64,000 nt of DNA from an uncultured Eubacteriales bacterium (GTDB taxonomy: Bacteria > Bacillota > Clostridia > Oscillospirales > Acutalibacteraceae). The notes beneath the pieces were generated by a model. It was not told the origin of the DNA, did not search any database, and worked only from the letters and a program-made list of their open reading frames with translations. The stretch is from the NCBI GenBank assembly GCA_934546985.1, contig CAKTEE010000003.1, positions 124,001 to 188,000 of the forward strand. Direction: 5' to 3'. Shown here one piece after another: positions 33,590-42,790 of this stretch. A program made the position numbers and the translations under genes. Positions within the stretch are counted from its first letter, which is position 1, and each line of letters starts with the position of its first letter.

Positions 33590-36500
33590 ATGTCAAGCTT
33601 ATCAAAGATAGCCGAATATTTACCGGAATATAAAAGCCTGTTTTCAGCCGTAGAGGACGTCAGGCTCCCCGCGGCAGTAACAGGCCTTTCGCATATCCAT
33701 AAAGCCCATTTGATTCACTCTTTATGTGAGAAAAATCATAGGCGCGCAGTAGTCATTGTACCGGATGAATCTGAAGCCATAAAGCTGACGGCTGATTTAA
33801 ACGCTATGCGTCCGGGCGCATATGTTTATCCCGCACGTGATTTTACTCTACGAAGCGTAGAAGGGCAATCCCGCGAATATGAACACCAGCGGCTGGCTGT
33901 ACTGAAAAGAATGCTGGACGGCGACTACACCGCCGTTGTGTTCAGTACGGAAGCAGCGTTACAGCTCACGATCCCGCCCGAAGAACTGATGAAACGCACC
34001 ATGCTGCTGGAATCCGGCGAAGATACCCCTATTGAGCACGTCATTGAAGCCCTGCTTGCAGCAGGCTACGTTAACAGCGGACAGGTAGATGGTCCCGGAC
34101 AGTTTGCACGCCGCGGCGGTATCCTTGATTTCTTTCCGCCCAACAGTGAACTTCCCCTGCGCGTAGAGTTCTGGGGCGATACTGTAGATACCATATCTTA
34201 CTTTGATACGGACAGTCAGCGCCGCACGGAAAATATCCAAAAGGCAGAAATTTCACCCGCAACCGAAGTAGTTTTTGATTCGCCGGAACAGCTTGCAGAT
34301 AAGCTGCGGGCGCTGGTAAAAAAACTGAAGGGCAAACCTGCCGTTGCCTGTGCTTCTTTTACGAGGGATGCAGAAAAACTGGAACAGGGTGTAACCCTGT
34401 CTGCCCTTGACCGCTATCTTCCTCTTGCCTATGCGCCTGCAACAGTGTTTGACTATGGAGAGGACGCACTGTTATTTGCCAGTGAATCACTGAAAATCAA
34501 AGAGCGCTGCCGTTCTTTCCAAACTCAGATGAACGAAGATATTAAAATTCTGCTGGAAGAAGGCATGCTTTGCACCGGACTGGACCGTTATTCCATTGAT
34601 TATACCGACGTTCTCTCCCGATTTGAAGGTCAGGGCGTTATTTGTCTGGAAAACTTCCCCCGCGCCGGCTATGATTTTCCCCTGCGGGAGCTGACAGGTT
34701 TGACTGCACGCCAGCTTTCCAGCTGGGGCGGAAGTTTGCAGCTGTTAGAACAGGATGTACGCCCTGCTTTGGAGAACAACTACACTGTTTGTGTAATGGC
34801 AGGTACGGAAAAAGCCGCGCGTACACTGACGGAAGATTTAAAAAACGAAAAAGTCCGCGCTGTATTCCATGGGGAAATGCCGGAGGAATTTGTCAAAGGG
34901 CATGTTAACGTCATACCAGGGGGACTAAGCGCAGGGCTTGATTACCCATCCGGTAGATTTATGCTTGTAACTCACGCAAATGCCAGCCAAAAGAAAAAGA
35001 AAACCCTGCGTGCAAAACATAAGGCAGGCGAATCTATTGGTTCGCTGGAAGAACTTCAGCGAGGCGATTATGTAGTACATTCTTCCCACGGCATCGGTGT
35101 TTTTGAAGGGATTCATAAGCTTGACATGCAGGGCATAAAAAAAGACTATATTAAAATCCGCTATGCCAAAGACGATATTTTATACGTTCCCGTCACCCAG
35201 CTCGACCTTGTTTCCAAATATATCGGTCAGCGGGAGGACGCGGGCGTCCGGCTGAACAAGCTAGGCGGGCAGGAATGGCAGAAAGCCAAAACCCGCGTGC
35301 GCAAAGCGGTGAAGGATATGGCAAAGGAACTGACCAAGCTTTACGCGGAACGTATGAACCGCAAGGGGCACGCCTTCCTGCCGGATACGGACTTACAATA
35401 TGAATTTGAAGAGCACTTCCCCTACGATGAAACGGACGACCAACTGCGCAGTACGCAGGAAATCAAGCATGATATGGAACGCAGTTCCCCTATGGACCGT
35501 CTGCTCTGCGGCGACGTCGGCTTTGGCAAAACAGAAGTTGCACTGCGCGCTGCGTTCAAGTGCATTTCTGAAGGCATGCAGTGCGTAATGCTTGTTCCAA
35601 CCACTTTGCTAGCAATGCAGCACTATCAAAACATCGTCAAACGTATGGAAGGCTTCCCCCTGCATATCGAGATGCTTTCCCGTTTTAAAACCCCAAACCA
35701 AAAAGAACAGATTTTATCCGGCCTTGCCAAAGGCAGTGTGGATATGGTTGTCGGAACACATATCCTGATTTCTAAAGACATCAAATTTAAAAATCTCGGG
35801 TTACTGATTGTTGACGAGGAACAGCGCTTTGGCGTAGCACAAAAAGAAAAACTGAAAGAACTTTTCCCACTTGTGGACGTTCTCACCCTTTCGGCAACAC
35901 CAATTCCCCGTACGCTGAACATGGCAATGAGCGGCATCCGGGATATGTCCACGCTGGAAGAAGCGCCGCAGGACCGCCATCCTGTACAAACTTATGTTAT
36001 GGAACATGACAACGGTGTACTGAACGACGCCATGCGCCGCGAACTGCGCCGCGGCGGGCAATGCTATTACCTGCATAATCGGGTAGAAAGTATACATAGC
36101 GTTGCCAACCGGATTGCCAATGACATACCGGAAGCCAGCGTAGGCGTTGCCCATGGAAAAATGACGGAGGAAGAACTAAACGAAATCTGGCGCAGGCTGT
36201 TAGAAAATGAAATTGACATTCTTGTCTGCACCACAATTATTGAAACCGGTGTAGACGTTTCCAACGTAAATACACTGATTATTGAAGACGCAGACCGTAT
36301 GGGCCTTGCCCAGCTCCACCAGCTGCGCGGACGGGTCGGCCGTTCCTCCCGCAGAGCAAGCGCATACCTGACTTTCCGCCGCGGCAGGGAATTGACGGAA
36401 ATTGCAACGAACCGTCTTGCCGCTATCCGGGAATTTACAGAATTCGGTTCCGGATTTAAAATTGCCATGCGTGATTTGGAAATCCGCGGTGCAGGCAATA

Positions 36501-37036
36501 TTCTTGGTTCAGAACAGCACGGCCACATGGAAGCCGTAGGTTATGATATGTACCTGAAACTGCTCAATCAGGCTGTGCGTGAAGAAAAAGGAGAAACTGC
36601 CGCCGATGCACAGGCGGAATGCCTGATTGATTTACAGGTGCAGGCGTATATTCCGGAAAATTATATTCCCAGCATTCCTCAGCGTCTTTCTATTTACCGC
36701 CATATTGCGGACATTCGCAGCGAAGAAGATGCGCAGGACGTTACGGATGAACTGATCGACCGATTCGGCGACCCGCCGAAATGCGTGCTTGGGCTGATTG
36801 AAATTGCATTGCTGCGCAACACGGCGGCGGCATGCGGCATTACGGAAATTAATCAGAAAGGCGATTCCATTTTGATGTATATTACAAAAGTGGATATGCA
36901 AAAAGTATCACAACTTGCCCAGCTAATGCGGGGCAGAATATTCCTAAGCGCCGGAGATAAACCCTATTTGAGTGTAAAACTGCTGAAAGAACAGCAGCCT
37001 GTGGATGTTCTGCGGGAAGTCCTCAAACGCATGTAG
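33590..37036 (+). CDS. mfd: transcription-repair coupling factor
   Basis: A 1148-residue translocase that removes RNA polymerase stalled at lesions and recruits UvrA. The N-terminal UvrB-like domains come first (residues about 1-330). A CarD-like RNA polymerase binding domain follows (LQRGDYVVHSSHGIGVFEG, about 485-555). Then comes the helicase: Walker A LCGDVGFGKTEVALRAAF near 638, DEEQRFG near 741, TLSATPIPRTLNM and QLRGRVGRSSRRA. The TRCF domain ends the protein. The length is normal. It is in an operon with pth. Confidence 0.97.
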   Translation: MSSLSKIAEYLPEYKSLFSAVEDVRLPAAVTGLSHIHKAHLIHSLCEKNHRRAVVIVPDESEAIKLTADLNAMRPGAYVYPARDFTLRSVEGQSREYEHQRLAVLKRMLDGDYTAVVFSTEAALQLTIPPEELMKRTMLLESGEDTPIEHVIEALLAAGYVNSGQVDGPGQFARRGGILDFFPPNSELPLRVEFWGDTVDTISYFDTDSQRRTENIQKAEISPATEVVFDSPEQLADKLRALVKKLKGKPAVACASFTRDAEKLEQGVTLSALDRYLPLAYAPATVFDYGEDALLFASESLKIKERCRSFQTQMNEDIKILLEEGMLCTGLDRYSIDYTDVLSRFEGQGVICLENFPRAGYDFPLRELTGLTARQLSSWGGSLQLLEQDVRPALENNYTVCVMAGTEKAARTLTEDLKNEKVRAVFHGEMPEEFVKGHVNVIPGGLSAGLDYPSGRFMLVTHANASQKKKKTLRAKHKAGESIGSLEELQRGDYVVHSSHGIGVFEGIHKLDMQGIKKDYIKIRYAKDDILYVPVTQLDLVSKYIGQREDAGVRLNKLGGQEWQKAKTRVRKAVKDMAKELTKLYAERMNRKGHAFLPDTDLQYEFEEHFPYDETDDQLRSTQEIKHDMERSSPMDRLLCGDVGFGKTEVALRAAFKCISEGMQCVMLVPTTLLAMQHYQNIVKRMEGFPLHIEMLSRFKTPNQKEQILSGLAKGSVDMVVGTHILISKDIKFKNLGLLIVDEEQRFGVAQKEKLKELFPLVDVLTLSATPIPRTLNMAMSGIRDMSTLEEAPQDRHPVQTYVMEHDNGVLNDAMRRELRRGGQCYYLHNRVESIHSVANRIANDIPEASVGVAHGKMTEEELNEIWRRLLENEIDILVCTTIIETGVDVSNVNTLIIEDADRMGLAQLHQLRGRVGRSSRRASAYLTFRRGRELTEIATNRLAAIREFTEFGSGFKIAMRDLEIRGAGNILGSEQHGHMEAVGYDMYLKLLNQAVREEKGETAADAQAECLIDLQVQAYIPENYIPSIPQRLSIYRHIADIRSEEDAQDVTDELIDRFGDPPKCVLGLIEIALLRNTAAACGITEINQKGDSILMYITKVDMQKVSQLAQLMRGRIFLSAGDKPYLSVKLLKEQQPVDVLREVLKRM

Positions 37037-37069
37037 CCAATACACAACCATAAACACCGGCATAAACAA

Positions 37070-37118
37070 ACAGCGCATGAGAAACCCGGCCTTCTCATGC
37101 GCTGTAAATATTCTTTTT
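37070..37118 (+). terminator. hairpin downstream of mfd
   Basis: A perfect 14-bp stem ACAGCGCATGAGAA/TTCTCATGCGCTGT (37070-37105), followed after 7 bases by TTCTTTTTCTT. It may serve both mfd and the opposing small gene. Confidence 0.7.
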
Positions 37119-37130
37119 CTTAGACACTTT

Positions 37131-37328
37131 TTATAAAAATATTCCCAATAAAACCACAACTACGCTAAGACAAAGCGCTATCAGACCTAATCTTTTTGTT
37201 TTCTTCGTGTCGTCTTCAACATTTTTGCTGTTTTTGCTTATAAATTTAGCCGGACGAAGCACTACAACTCCTCCGAAAACAACCAAAATCACACCGATAA
37301 CTAATAATACAATATTATACCATAACAT
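37131..37328 (-). CDS. small two-helix membrane protein
   Basis: A 65-residue protein with two hydrophobic helices (residues about 5-22 and 45-64) joined by a basic, polar loop (FISKNSKNVEDDTKKTKR). I chose the ATG at 37328, 6 bases after GGAGGTG. The function is unknown. It is convergent with mfd. Confidence 0.65.
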   Translation of the reverse strand: MLWYNIVLLVIGVILVVFGGVVVLRPAKFISKNSKNVEDDTKKTKRLGLIALCLSVVVVLLGIFL

Positions 37329-37337
37329 ATATGACAC

Positions 37338-37729
37338 CTCCGCAAATATTCTGATTTTTTACCAGGCTGAAAAATATTGGAACCAACAACATTGTACACC
37401 GAGCCAGTGTCCGGGTCTGACAATCAAATTATACCATATTATTCATAAAAATATATATTTTCCTTGAAAAAAAATATATTATATAGAAAAATTTGTAATT
37501 ATATTTATTTCCAAAAAGCATCGTGTTTATCTACCATTGCATATCAAATCCCAAACGTTCATTCTCCTCATTTATACTATGCAGTTTTTTCTCTTGATGC
37601 CCTGTTTCCGCTAACTCTTACAAATTTCTTTCATCTTGTTATTTCTCCCCGCAATCCCTTGTAAAAGGGCTTTTTTTGTTGTAAGATGTTACTGTTATTT
37701 GAAACAGGAAGTATAATGGAGGAGAACCA
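37338..37729 (+). other. intergenic region before the CapA-like gene
   Basis: 390 AT-rich bases. The only structure seen is a short CCCTT-GTAA-AAGGG hairpin followed by CTTTTTTT (37656-37677). No gene is supported. Confidence 0.4.
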
Positions 37730-39037
37730 ATGTCTGAAAACAATCAAATCAGCCACAACAGGCGCAGGAAAAAGAACCGCAATATTGTCATCGGCATTGT
37801 GCTTGCCGCATTTGCCGTTACTATCGGCGGGCTTTATTATATAACAAAAAATTATATCCCTGCCAGCCCGTCAGATCATATTCAAAGTACCACAACAACA
37901 AAGGCGTCAACTACCACACAGCCCCCTGTTACAGAACCTGATTTATCCACGCCAAATCTAAAAATTCAATTTGCCGGAGACGTTCTGCTCCATTCCAAAC
38001 CTGTTTCCGGTGCAAAAACAGGGGAAAATACCTATGATTTTAACCCTTATTTCACCCAAATAAAAGAGTATGTAGACGGTGATCTTTCCATCTGCAACAT
38101 GGAAGGTCCTGTGGACTCTTATGGCAATAATCAGAAAATTTCTTACTACCCGCAATTTAATTCCCCTTATGAGATTTTGGAGGGAATTAAAAATATGGGA
38201 TTCAATTTTGTCACCACTGCAAACAACCATACCTTTGATCAACATTTGGAAGGGCTAATCAATACCCGCAACAATGTAATAAAATCCGGCTTGGATTTCA
38301 CCGGAACCAACGAAACACAGGAACAACATGATACTTATTACATCAAAGAATATAACGGAATCAAAGTCGGCGTTATCGCTTACAGTGCGCTGGATAATGG
38401 TCTTTCCGGCGTTATTCCGAAAGACGCCCGTAAATATGTGATGCGCATGTTTAACAGCAGCCCTGATTCCCCGGATATTTTAAAAATGATTAATGAAATT
38501 CAGGCATGTAAATCCGCCGGAGCAGAATTTGTCATCGTATCCCTGCACTGGGGCATAGAATATGTAGACACTCCGCCGGACGGATTTCAGGAAATTGCCC
38601 GCCAACTCTGCGACGGAGGCGCTGATATTATCATGGGCAACCATTCCCACTGTGTTCAGCCTATTGAAAAATATACGGCAACGCGCGCAGAAGGCAAAAA
38701 AGAAACTCTCATTATCTATTCCCTCGGCAATTTTTTTGCAGATCAGATTGCACTGAATATGGGCAAAACCCAGTATGGAATGATTGTCAACGTGAATATA
38801 CATAAAAATAAACAGGGTGAAATTGAGTTTGGCGAATGCAATTATGTGCCTACGCTGACCTACCGTTACCAAAAAAGCAACGGTACTTACGGTTTTTATC
38901 TGCTCCCTGCAGGCAAAATGATGGATGCACAGGAACGTCCTGAGGTATTCCAAACAGACGCAGACTGGCAGAAAGCCAAAAAAGCCTGGGAGCACGTTAC
39001 AAAAGTTGTCGGGGACGATATTCCCGCTTCAAAATAA
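37730..39037 (+). CDS. CapA-family (poly-gamma-glutamate synthesis-type) metallophosphatase-like protein
   Basis: A 435-residue membrane-anchored protein. A basic N-terminus (NRRRKKNR) precedes one helix (residues 17-37) and a Thr-rich linker. The extracellular PGA_cap domain has IQFAGDVLLHSKPV, ICNMEGPV, FVTTANNHTFDQH, VSLHWGIEY and IIMGNHSHCVQPIE, all metallophosphatase-fold motifs. CapA helps polymer synthesis or export in Bacillus, but many Clostridia carry it without capsule genes, as here. ATG 37730 follows ATGGAGGAG. It leads a run of four same-strand genes. Confidence 0.88.
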   Translation: MSENNQISHNRRRKKNRNIVIGIVLAAFAVTIGGLYYITKNYIPASPSDHIQSTTTTKASTTTQPPVTEPDLSTPNLKIQFAGDVLLHSKPVSGAKTGENTYDFNPYFTQIKEYVDGDLSICNMEGPVDSYGNNQKISYYPQFNSPYEILEGIKNMGFNFVTTANNHTFDQHLEGLINTRNNVIKSGLDFTGTNETQEQHDTYYIKEYNGIKVGVIAYSALDNGLSGVIPKDARKYVMRMFNSSPDSPDILKMINEIQACKSAGAEFVIVSLHWGIEYVDTPPDGFQEIARQLCDGGADIIMGNHSHCVQPIEKYTATRAEGKKETLIIYSLGNFFADQIALNMGKTQYGMIVNVNIHKNKQGEIEFGECNYVPTLTYRYQKSNGTYGFYLLPAGKMMDAQERPEVFQTDADWQKAKKAWEHVTKVVGDDIPASK

Positions 39038-39058
39038 ATTTTTTCGGAGGTAAATTTT

Positions 39059-39781
39059 ATGGGCTTTCAAAAAGTAAGGGACGCCTTAGCAGAATATTTT
39101 AACGGGATTCCTTTGTGCAAAGGCGTAATTAAATTTATTGATGTAATCGCCGCGGTGATTACAGTATTGTATTTGTTAATGCAGTTCTTCTCTCTGGGCC
39201 GGTTTATTCCAGCCCTGCTGCCATATGCATTGCTGTGCACGGTAGTCCTTGCCGTAGGTGCAAAGGGAAAACTTGGCCTGTTGATTTCCGTTGGCGGGCA
39301 AATGCTGATTGGTTTTATTAATTTAACGCGCGGCATGATTAGTTGGAGAAGCTTTAGCTGGAACGCATTATTTGCCATCCTGTTCTGGGGCATGCTGACG
39401 TTTTTCGTCGTTGTCGCAATCAACAACGAGGGAATGGGAAACTCTGTTCTGACTGATTTCATCAACTCATCCGGCAAGAAAAAAGGGCCTGCCCGCTACT
39501 GTCTCTCCTGTGGAACACAGGAAACGAATCCGGATGCTGGTTTCTGCCGTACCTGCGGTGCAAAACTGCCGGAAATCCCTGCTGCACCGGCTGTCCCTTC
39601 TATTCCCGCTGCACCTGTCGCTCCCGCTTCAGTCCAAAATCCTACATCGTCTGCAACATCATCTCAGACGCAGATTTCTGCCACTCCAGAGGATACACAG
39701 ACTGTTATTTGCCCAAAATGCGGCAAGCAAGGGGACAGCGAAACGGTTTTTTGCCCTGTTTGCGGCACAAAAATAAAATAA
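39059..39781 (+). CDS. membrane protein with two C-terminal zinc ribbons
   Basis: A 240-residue protein. Four hydrophobic segments (about residues 23-130) are followed by a zinc ribbon CLSCGTQ/CRTCGAK, a flexible Pro/Ala/Ser-rich linker, and a second ribbon CPKCGKQ/CPVCGTK at the end. The function is unknown. It starts 22 bases after the CapA-like stop with TCGGAGG, so it is probably in the same operon. A similar but shorter membrane/zinc-ribbon protein is at 52493. Confidence 0.75.
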   Translation: MGFQKVRDALAEYFNGIPLCKGVIKFIDVIAAVITVLYLLMQFFSLGRFIPALLPYALLCTVVLAVGAKGKLGLLISVGGQMLIGFINLTRGMISWRSFSWNALFAILFWGMLTFFVVVAINNEGMGNSVLTDFINSSGKKKGPARYCLSCGTQETNPDAGFCRTCGAKLPEIPAAPAVPSIPAAPVAPASVQNPTSSATSSQTQISATPEDTQTVICPKCGKQGDSETVFCPVCGTKIK

Positions 39782-39861
39782 CCTTTACCGCCCCGGGAAG
39801 CAACCGTCTTCTGCGGGGCATAGTTACTGTAAAATAAAATTACCTGCGAGGGGTTTGATGT

Positions 39862-40494
39862 ATGAACCATCTGGATGGAAAAAGAAAAGATATTTTAATT
39901 CCGCTGATTATGGATATTGTTGTAATTTTACTTTCCGTAGGCGCGCCTATCTACAGTGCGGTGCGCGGCGGGCTTTCTCCCAATATGCTCGGTCAGCTGC
40001 AATATTTTTATCTGTTAATTGCCGCAATCCTTTTAATATTGTTACTGCGTGATGTTATCACTTCCCACAGGGAGGCAAAAAAAGCCGGTAAACTGTTATA
40101 CGGCGGCAGATATCAACCGTCTGTTATGCAGGATCAAATGGTCTATCGCTGTCTGTTCCTTATCGTTTTTATTTTTCTGCTCATTTTTCGCCCAAAGGCA
40201 GGCGCCCTTTGCGTTCTCCTCAGCGCGGCAGCACTGTACTTTATTTTGGATATGCGGCTGATTCTTATGATGCATGCACCCGGCGTTTATGAGAACGGGG
40301 TTTATTTCTTCGGAACCTTTTATTCTTGGGATAAAATCCGCAGCTATAATATCCGGGAAGCTCACCGGAACATCAAATTCAACGTATCCAATGAACAGAA
40401 AAAGCTGTTTTCTACCGGCGATGTCGTCATTATTATGGACGATGTCAATCAGACACAGCCAGTCTTAAAACAGCATGTTTCACTCAAAGACTGA
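39862..40494 (+). CDS. membrane protein, DUF5673-like
   Basis: A 210-residue protein with four helices (two near residues 15-60, two near 93-135). A soluble C-terminal domain begins GVYENGVYFFGTFYSWDKI, the look of DUF5673 (a PH-like strand set that follows a membrane part). The assignment is from memory of the motif. ATG 39862 follows GCGAGGGG. It is 80 bases after the zinc-ribbon protein. A GCCCCG/CGGGGC stem lies between them. Confidence 0.65.
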   Translation: MNHLDGKRKDILIPLIMDIVVILLSVGAPIYSAVRGGLSPNMLGQLQYFYLLIAAILLILLLRDVITSHREAKKAGKLLYGGRYQPSVMQDQMVYRCLFLIVFIFLLIFRPKAGALCVLLSAAALYFILDMRLILMMHAPGVYENGVYFFGTFYSWDKIRSYNIREAHRNIKFNVSNEQKKLFSTGDVVIIMDDVNQTQPVLKQHVSLKD

Positions 40495-40511
40495 TTGGAC
40501 AGGTTAAAAAT

Positions 40512-41171
40512 ATGGAAGAGAAAAATGAAAAAACAGCAGACTCTGAAAAAATGCTCCACCCCAGCGCAGCGCAGGAGGCTATCTGCTGCCAGCGGGACGA
40601 AAATGTCCGTCTTTTGGAAACCTATGGAAAAAAAATAAAACCGTGCCGCTGCTTGATTAAGGATGTTGAAAAATACGTACTTGGGAATTATTCCACCCAG
40701 CAGCTCCCGGTGGATGAAATTGATTTGACCCTTGCAGCGATGAATATTGCCGCAGAAATCCATAAAAACGAATTGGCTGACTGGCAGTCTCCGGATGAAA
40801 CAGACGCAAAACTCCGCGACTTTATGACGCACGATCCTTCCCCTGTCGTTCGGCGTTATCTGATTAAAGAACAAGGAATCGGTCAAATGCTTTACGCCGC
40901 ACAAAAAGAAGAACATGCAAAAATGGAAAAGGAAATTTTCCAATGGCGCGAACGTTCGGGAAACACGATTGGAGAAATGATAGAATATAAACGCCAGCCT
41001 ATCATTGTGGAATTTGAACTTCACACAGGTTCTATGCGTGTGGAAAACAGCAGTTTGCTGTATGATGAACTTATCGTTTACCGAGGTGTTTCGGCAGATG
41101 ATATTGAAAATATTACTCCCGATTTTTTGCAGTACCTCCAGTCTATGAAAGCATTGGGAATTCTTAAATAA
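40512..41171 (+). CDS. hypothetical cytoplasmic protein
   Basis: A 219-residue protein with no signal peptide or membrane segment. It is rich in charged helices (QMLYAAQKEEHAKMEKEIFQ near residue 135) and ends in a possible beta domain (IIVEFELHTGSMRVENSS). I recognise no family. It starts 17 bases after the previous stop, so it belongs to the same operon and ends at the terminator at 41180. Confidence 0.65.
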   Translation: MEEKNEKTADSEKMLHPSAAQEAICCQRDENVRLLETYGKKIKPCRCLIKDVEKYVLGNYSTQQLPVDEIDLTLAAMNIAAEIHKNELADWQSPDETDAKLRDFMTHDPSPVVRRYLIKEQGIGQMLYAAQKEEHAKMEKEIFQWRERSGNTIGEMIEYKRQPIIVEFELHTGSMRVENSSLLYDELIVYRGVSADDIENITPDFLQYLQSMKALGILK

Positions 41172-41179
41172 TAAAGGCA

Positions 41180-41212
41180 GCGGTGCACAGGTAGTTTGTG
41201 CACCGCTTTTTT
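41180..41212 (+). terminator. rho-independent terminator
   Basis: GCGGTGCAC pairs with GTGCACCGC, followed by TTTTTT. It ends the four-gene run. Confidence 0.9.
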
Positions 41213-41223
41213 CACACCTGCTC

Positions 41224-41252
41224 TTGCACAGAATGTTTTTTTGCAGTATAGT
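41224..41252 (+). promoter_or_regulatory. sigma-A promoter for the patatin gene
   Basis: TTGCAC (41224-41229), 17 bases, TATAGT (41247-41252). Confidence 0.6.
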
Positions 41253-41367
41253 AATGATAAGGTTATATTTCAAAAAGCTAATATTACGGGATAAAACCCG
41301 CTCGTATTATTATAATTATTCTGCCGTTCTTTCATTGAATTTGTGCGGCAGGGAAAGCGGTTTTACC

Positions 41368-42213
41368 ATGAAAATCGGACTTGTATTGGAAGGCGGCGGT
41401 CTGCGCGGACTTTATACCGCCGGTGTTTTAGATGTGTTTATGGAACAGGGAATTCAGGCGGATTATGTTATCGGCGTATCTGCCGGCGCCGGAAACGGCG
41501 TTTCCTATATTTCCGGACAGCCCGGGCGCAACCGGCGCATTAACACAGAATATTTAAAGGATAAAAGATACCTATCTTTTTCCAGCTTTATTAAGACTAA
41601 ATCCCTGTTCGGCATGGATTTTATTTTTAATGAAATTCCAAACCGTTTAGACCCATTTGATAAAGAAGCTTTTTTTGCTTCCACCTGCGAATTCTGTGCG
41701 GGGGTAACGGACGTGAGAACCGGCAAACCTGTCTACTTCGGCAAAGATGATTTAAAACAGGATTTTACAGTTCTGCGCGCCTCTGCTTCTCTCCCCATTT
41801 TCTCTCCTATTGTGGAATATAAACAAGGAAAATATCTGGACGGCGGTATGTCCGACCCCATTCCCGCACAAAGGGCGTTGAAAGACGGATGCGACCGCCT
41901 GATTATTGTACTGACGCGGGAACGTTCCTATGTAAAACAGCCGGAAAAATTCCGCGCCGTTTACCGCCGCCAATTACGAGATTACCCTGCCATGATAGAC
42001 GCTTTAGACCACCGCCATGAATTATACAATCGTACATTGGAAACCGTTCGTTCACTGGAAAAGGAAAGAAAAGCTTTGGTGATAGCGCCCCAAACCCCGC
42101 CTGAAGTTAGCCGCTTTGAACGCAATAAGCAAAAGCTGTTGGAGCTGTGTGAAAAAGGCCGGTCAGATACTTTGCGTTTATTACCGCAAATAACGACGTT
42201 TATCCAAAAATAG
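41368..42213 (+). CDS. patatin-like phospholipase family protein
   Basis: A 281-residue lipid acyl hydrolase. The oxyanion loop is LVLEGGGLRGLYTAGVL at the N-terminus, the nucleophile elbow is GVSAGAGNG (about residue 40), and the catalytic aspartate is in LDGGMSDPIP (about 153). It resembles the YchK/RssA-like bacterial group. I chose ATG 41368 because it opens the patatin fold directly. The long in-frame extension to 41224 coincides with the promoter. It is a single gene. Confidence 0.9.
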   Translation: MKIGLVLEGGGLRGLYTAGVLDVFMEQGIQADYVIGVSAGAGNGVSYISGQPGRNRRINTEYLKDKRYLSFSSFIKTKSLFGMDFIFNEIPNRLDPFDKEAFFASTCEFCAGVTDVRTGKPVYFGKDDLKQDFTVLRASASLPIFSPIVEYKQGKYLDGGMSDPIPAQRALKDGCDRLIIVLTRERSYVKQPEKFRAVYRRQLRDYPAMIDALDHRHELYNRTLETVRSLEKERKALVIAPQTPPEVSRFERNKQKLLELCEKGRSDTLRLLPQITTFIQK

Positions 42214-42328
42214 GGAACACGTTAAAAAGCATTTCAGCCGCGTAAAAACGAGAATACGGAAGAATATATTTAACGTATGGATATGCCGATAGAGTTTGTA
42301 AATGCGTGTATGCCATAAATTGATTTTA

Positions 42329-42490
42329 TTACTTTTTCTTTCGATAAAAGCCAATACTCATAAGTGCAAAAATCATAGGGATAACAGCGTATCCGGCATT
42401 TACCTGCCCGCCATGAAAAAAGATATATCCTGCACCAATAAAAGTTAAAATTATAAACACTGCACTAAATATCAAAGATATTTTTTTCAT
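42329..42490 (-). CDS. 53-residue membrane protein
   Basis: A short minus-strand gene with GGAGGG 9 bases upstream of its ATG (42490). It reads MKKISLIFSAVFIILTFIGA, then FFHGGQVNAGYAVIPMIF, and ends in YRKKK. Two hydrophobic helices flank a Gly/Asn loop, with a basic tail that keeps the C-terminus inside. The function is unknown. Its hydrophobic pattern and ribosome site support it as real. Confidence 0.7.
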   Translation of the reverse strand: MKKISLIFSAVFIILTFIGAGYIFFHGGQVNAGYAVIPMIFALMSIGFYRKKK

Positions 42491-42790
42491 ACCGTATGGC
42501 CCTCCAACTCCGTTTTTTCGATTTTTCTACCATATGGTCAATTTGTCACCAAGAGAAACTGTCGGTAAAATCTCCGAAGCTATGCTCTATCAACACTGAA
42601 AGTAATAGGGAGCAGAGCTTCTCCTTTTTCAGATTGATTTTACTGCCGCTCTATTTTTTAAATTCTTCGTTAAGGTGACGGAATAGGGTGTGTAAAATAG
42701 GAAGTAACCGAATATCAATAAATTCCCCATATTTTAAAGCAAAGAATAAGCGCTCATTTCTTAACTGCTCAATGAATTCGATTTGTTTAT
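42491..42790. other. gene-free stretch
   Basis: 300 AT-rich bases with no ORF with a ribosome site. A short plus-strand frame at 42496-42678 has no start signal and I reject it. Confidence 0.4.

Noticed and set aside
40449..41273. Minus-strand ORF of 274 codons opposite the gene at 40512
   Set aside because: It has no ribosome site and crosses the terminator at 41180; the plus-strand genes have correct starts and spacing.
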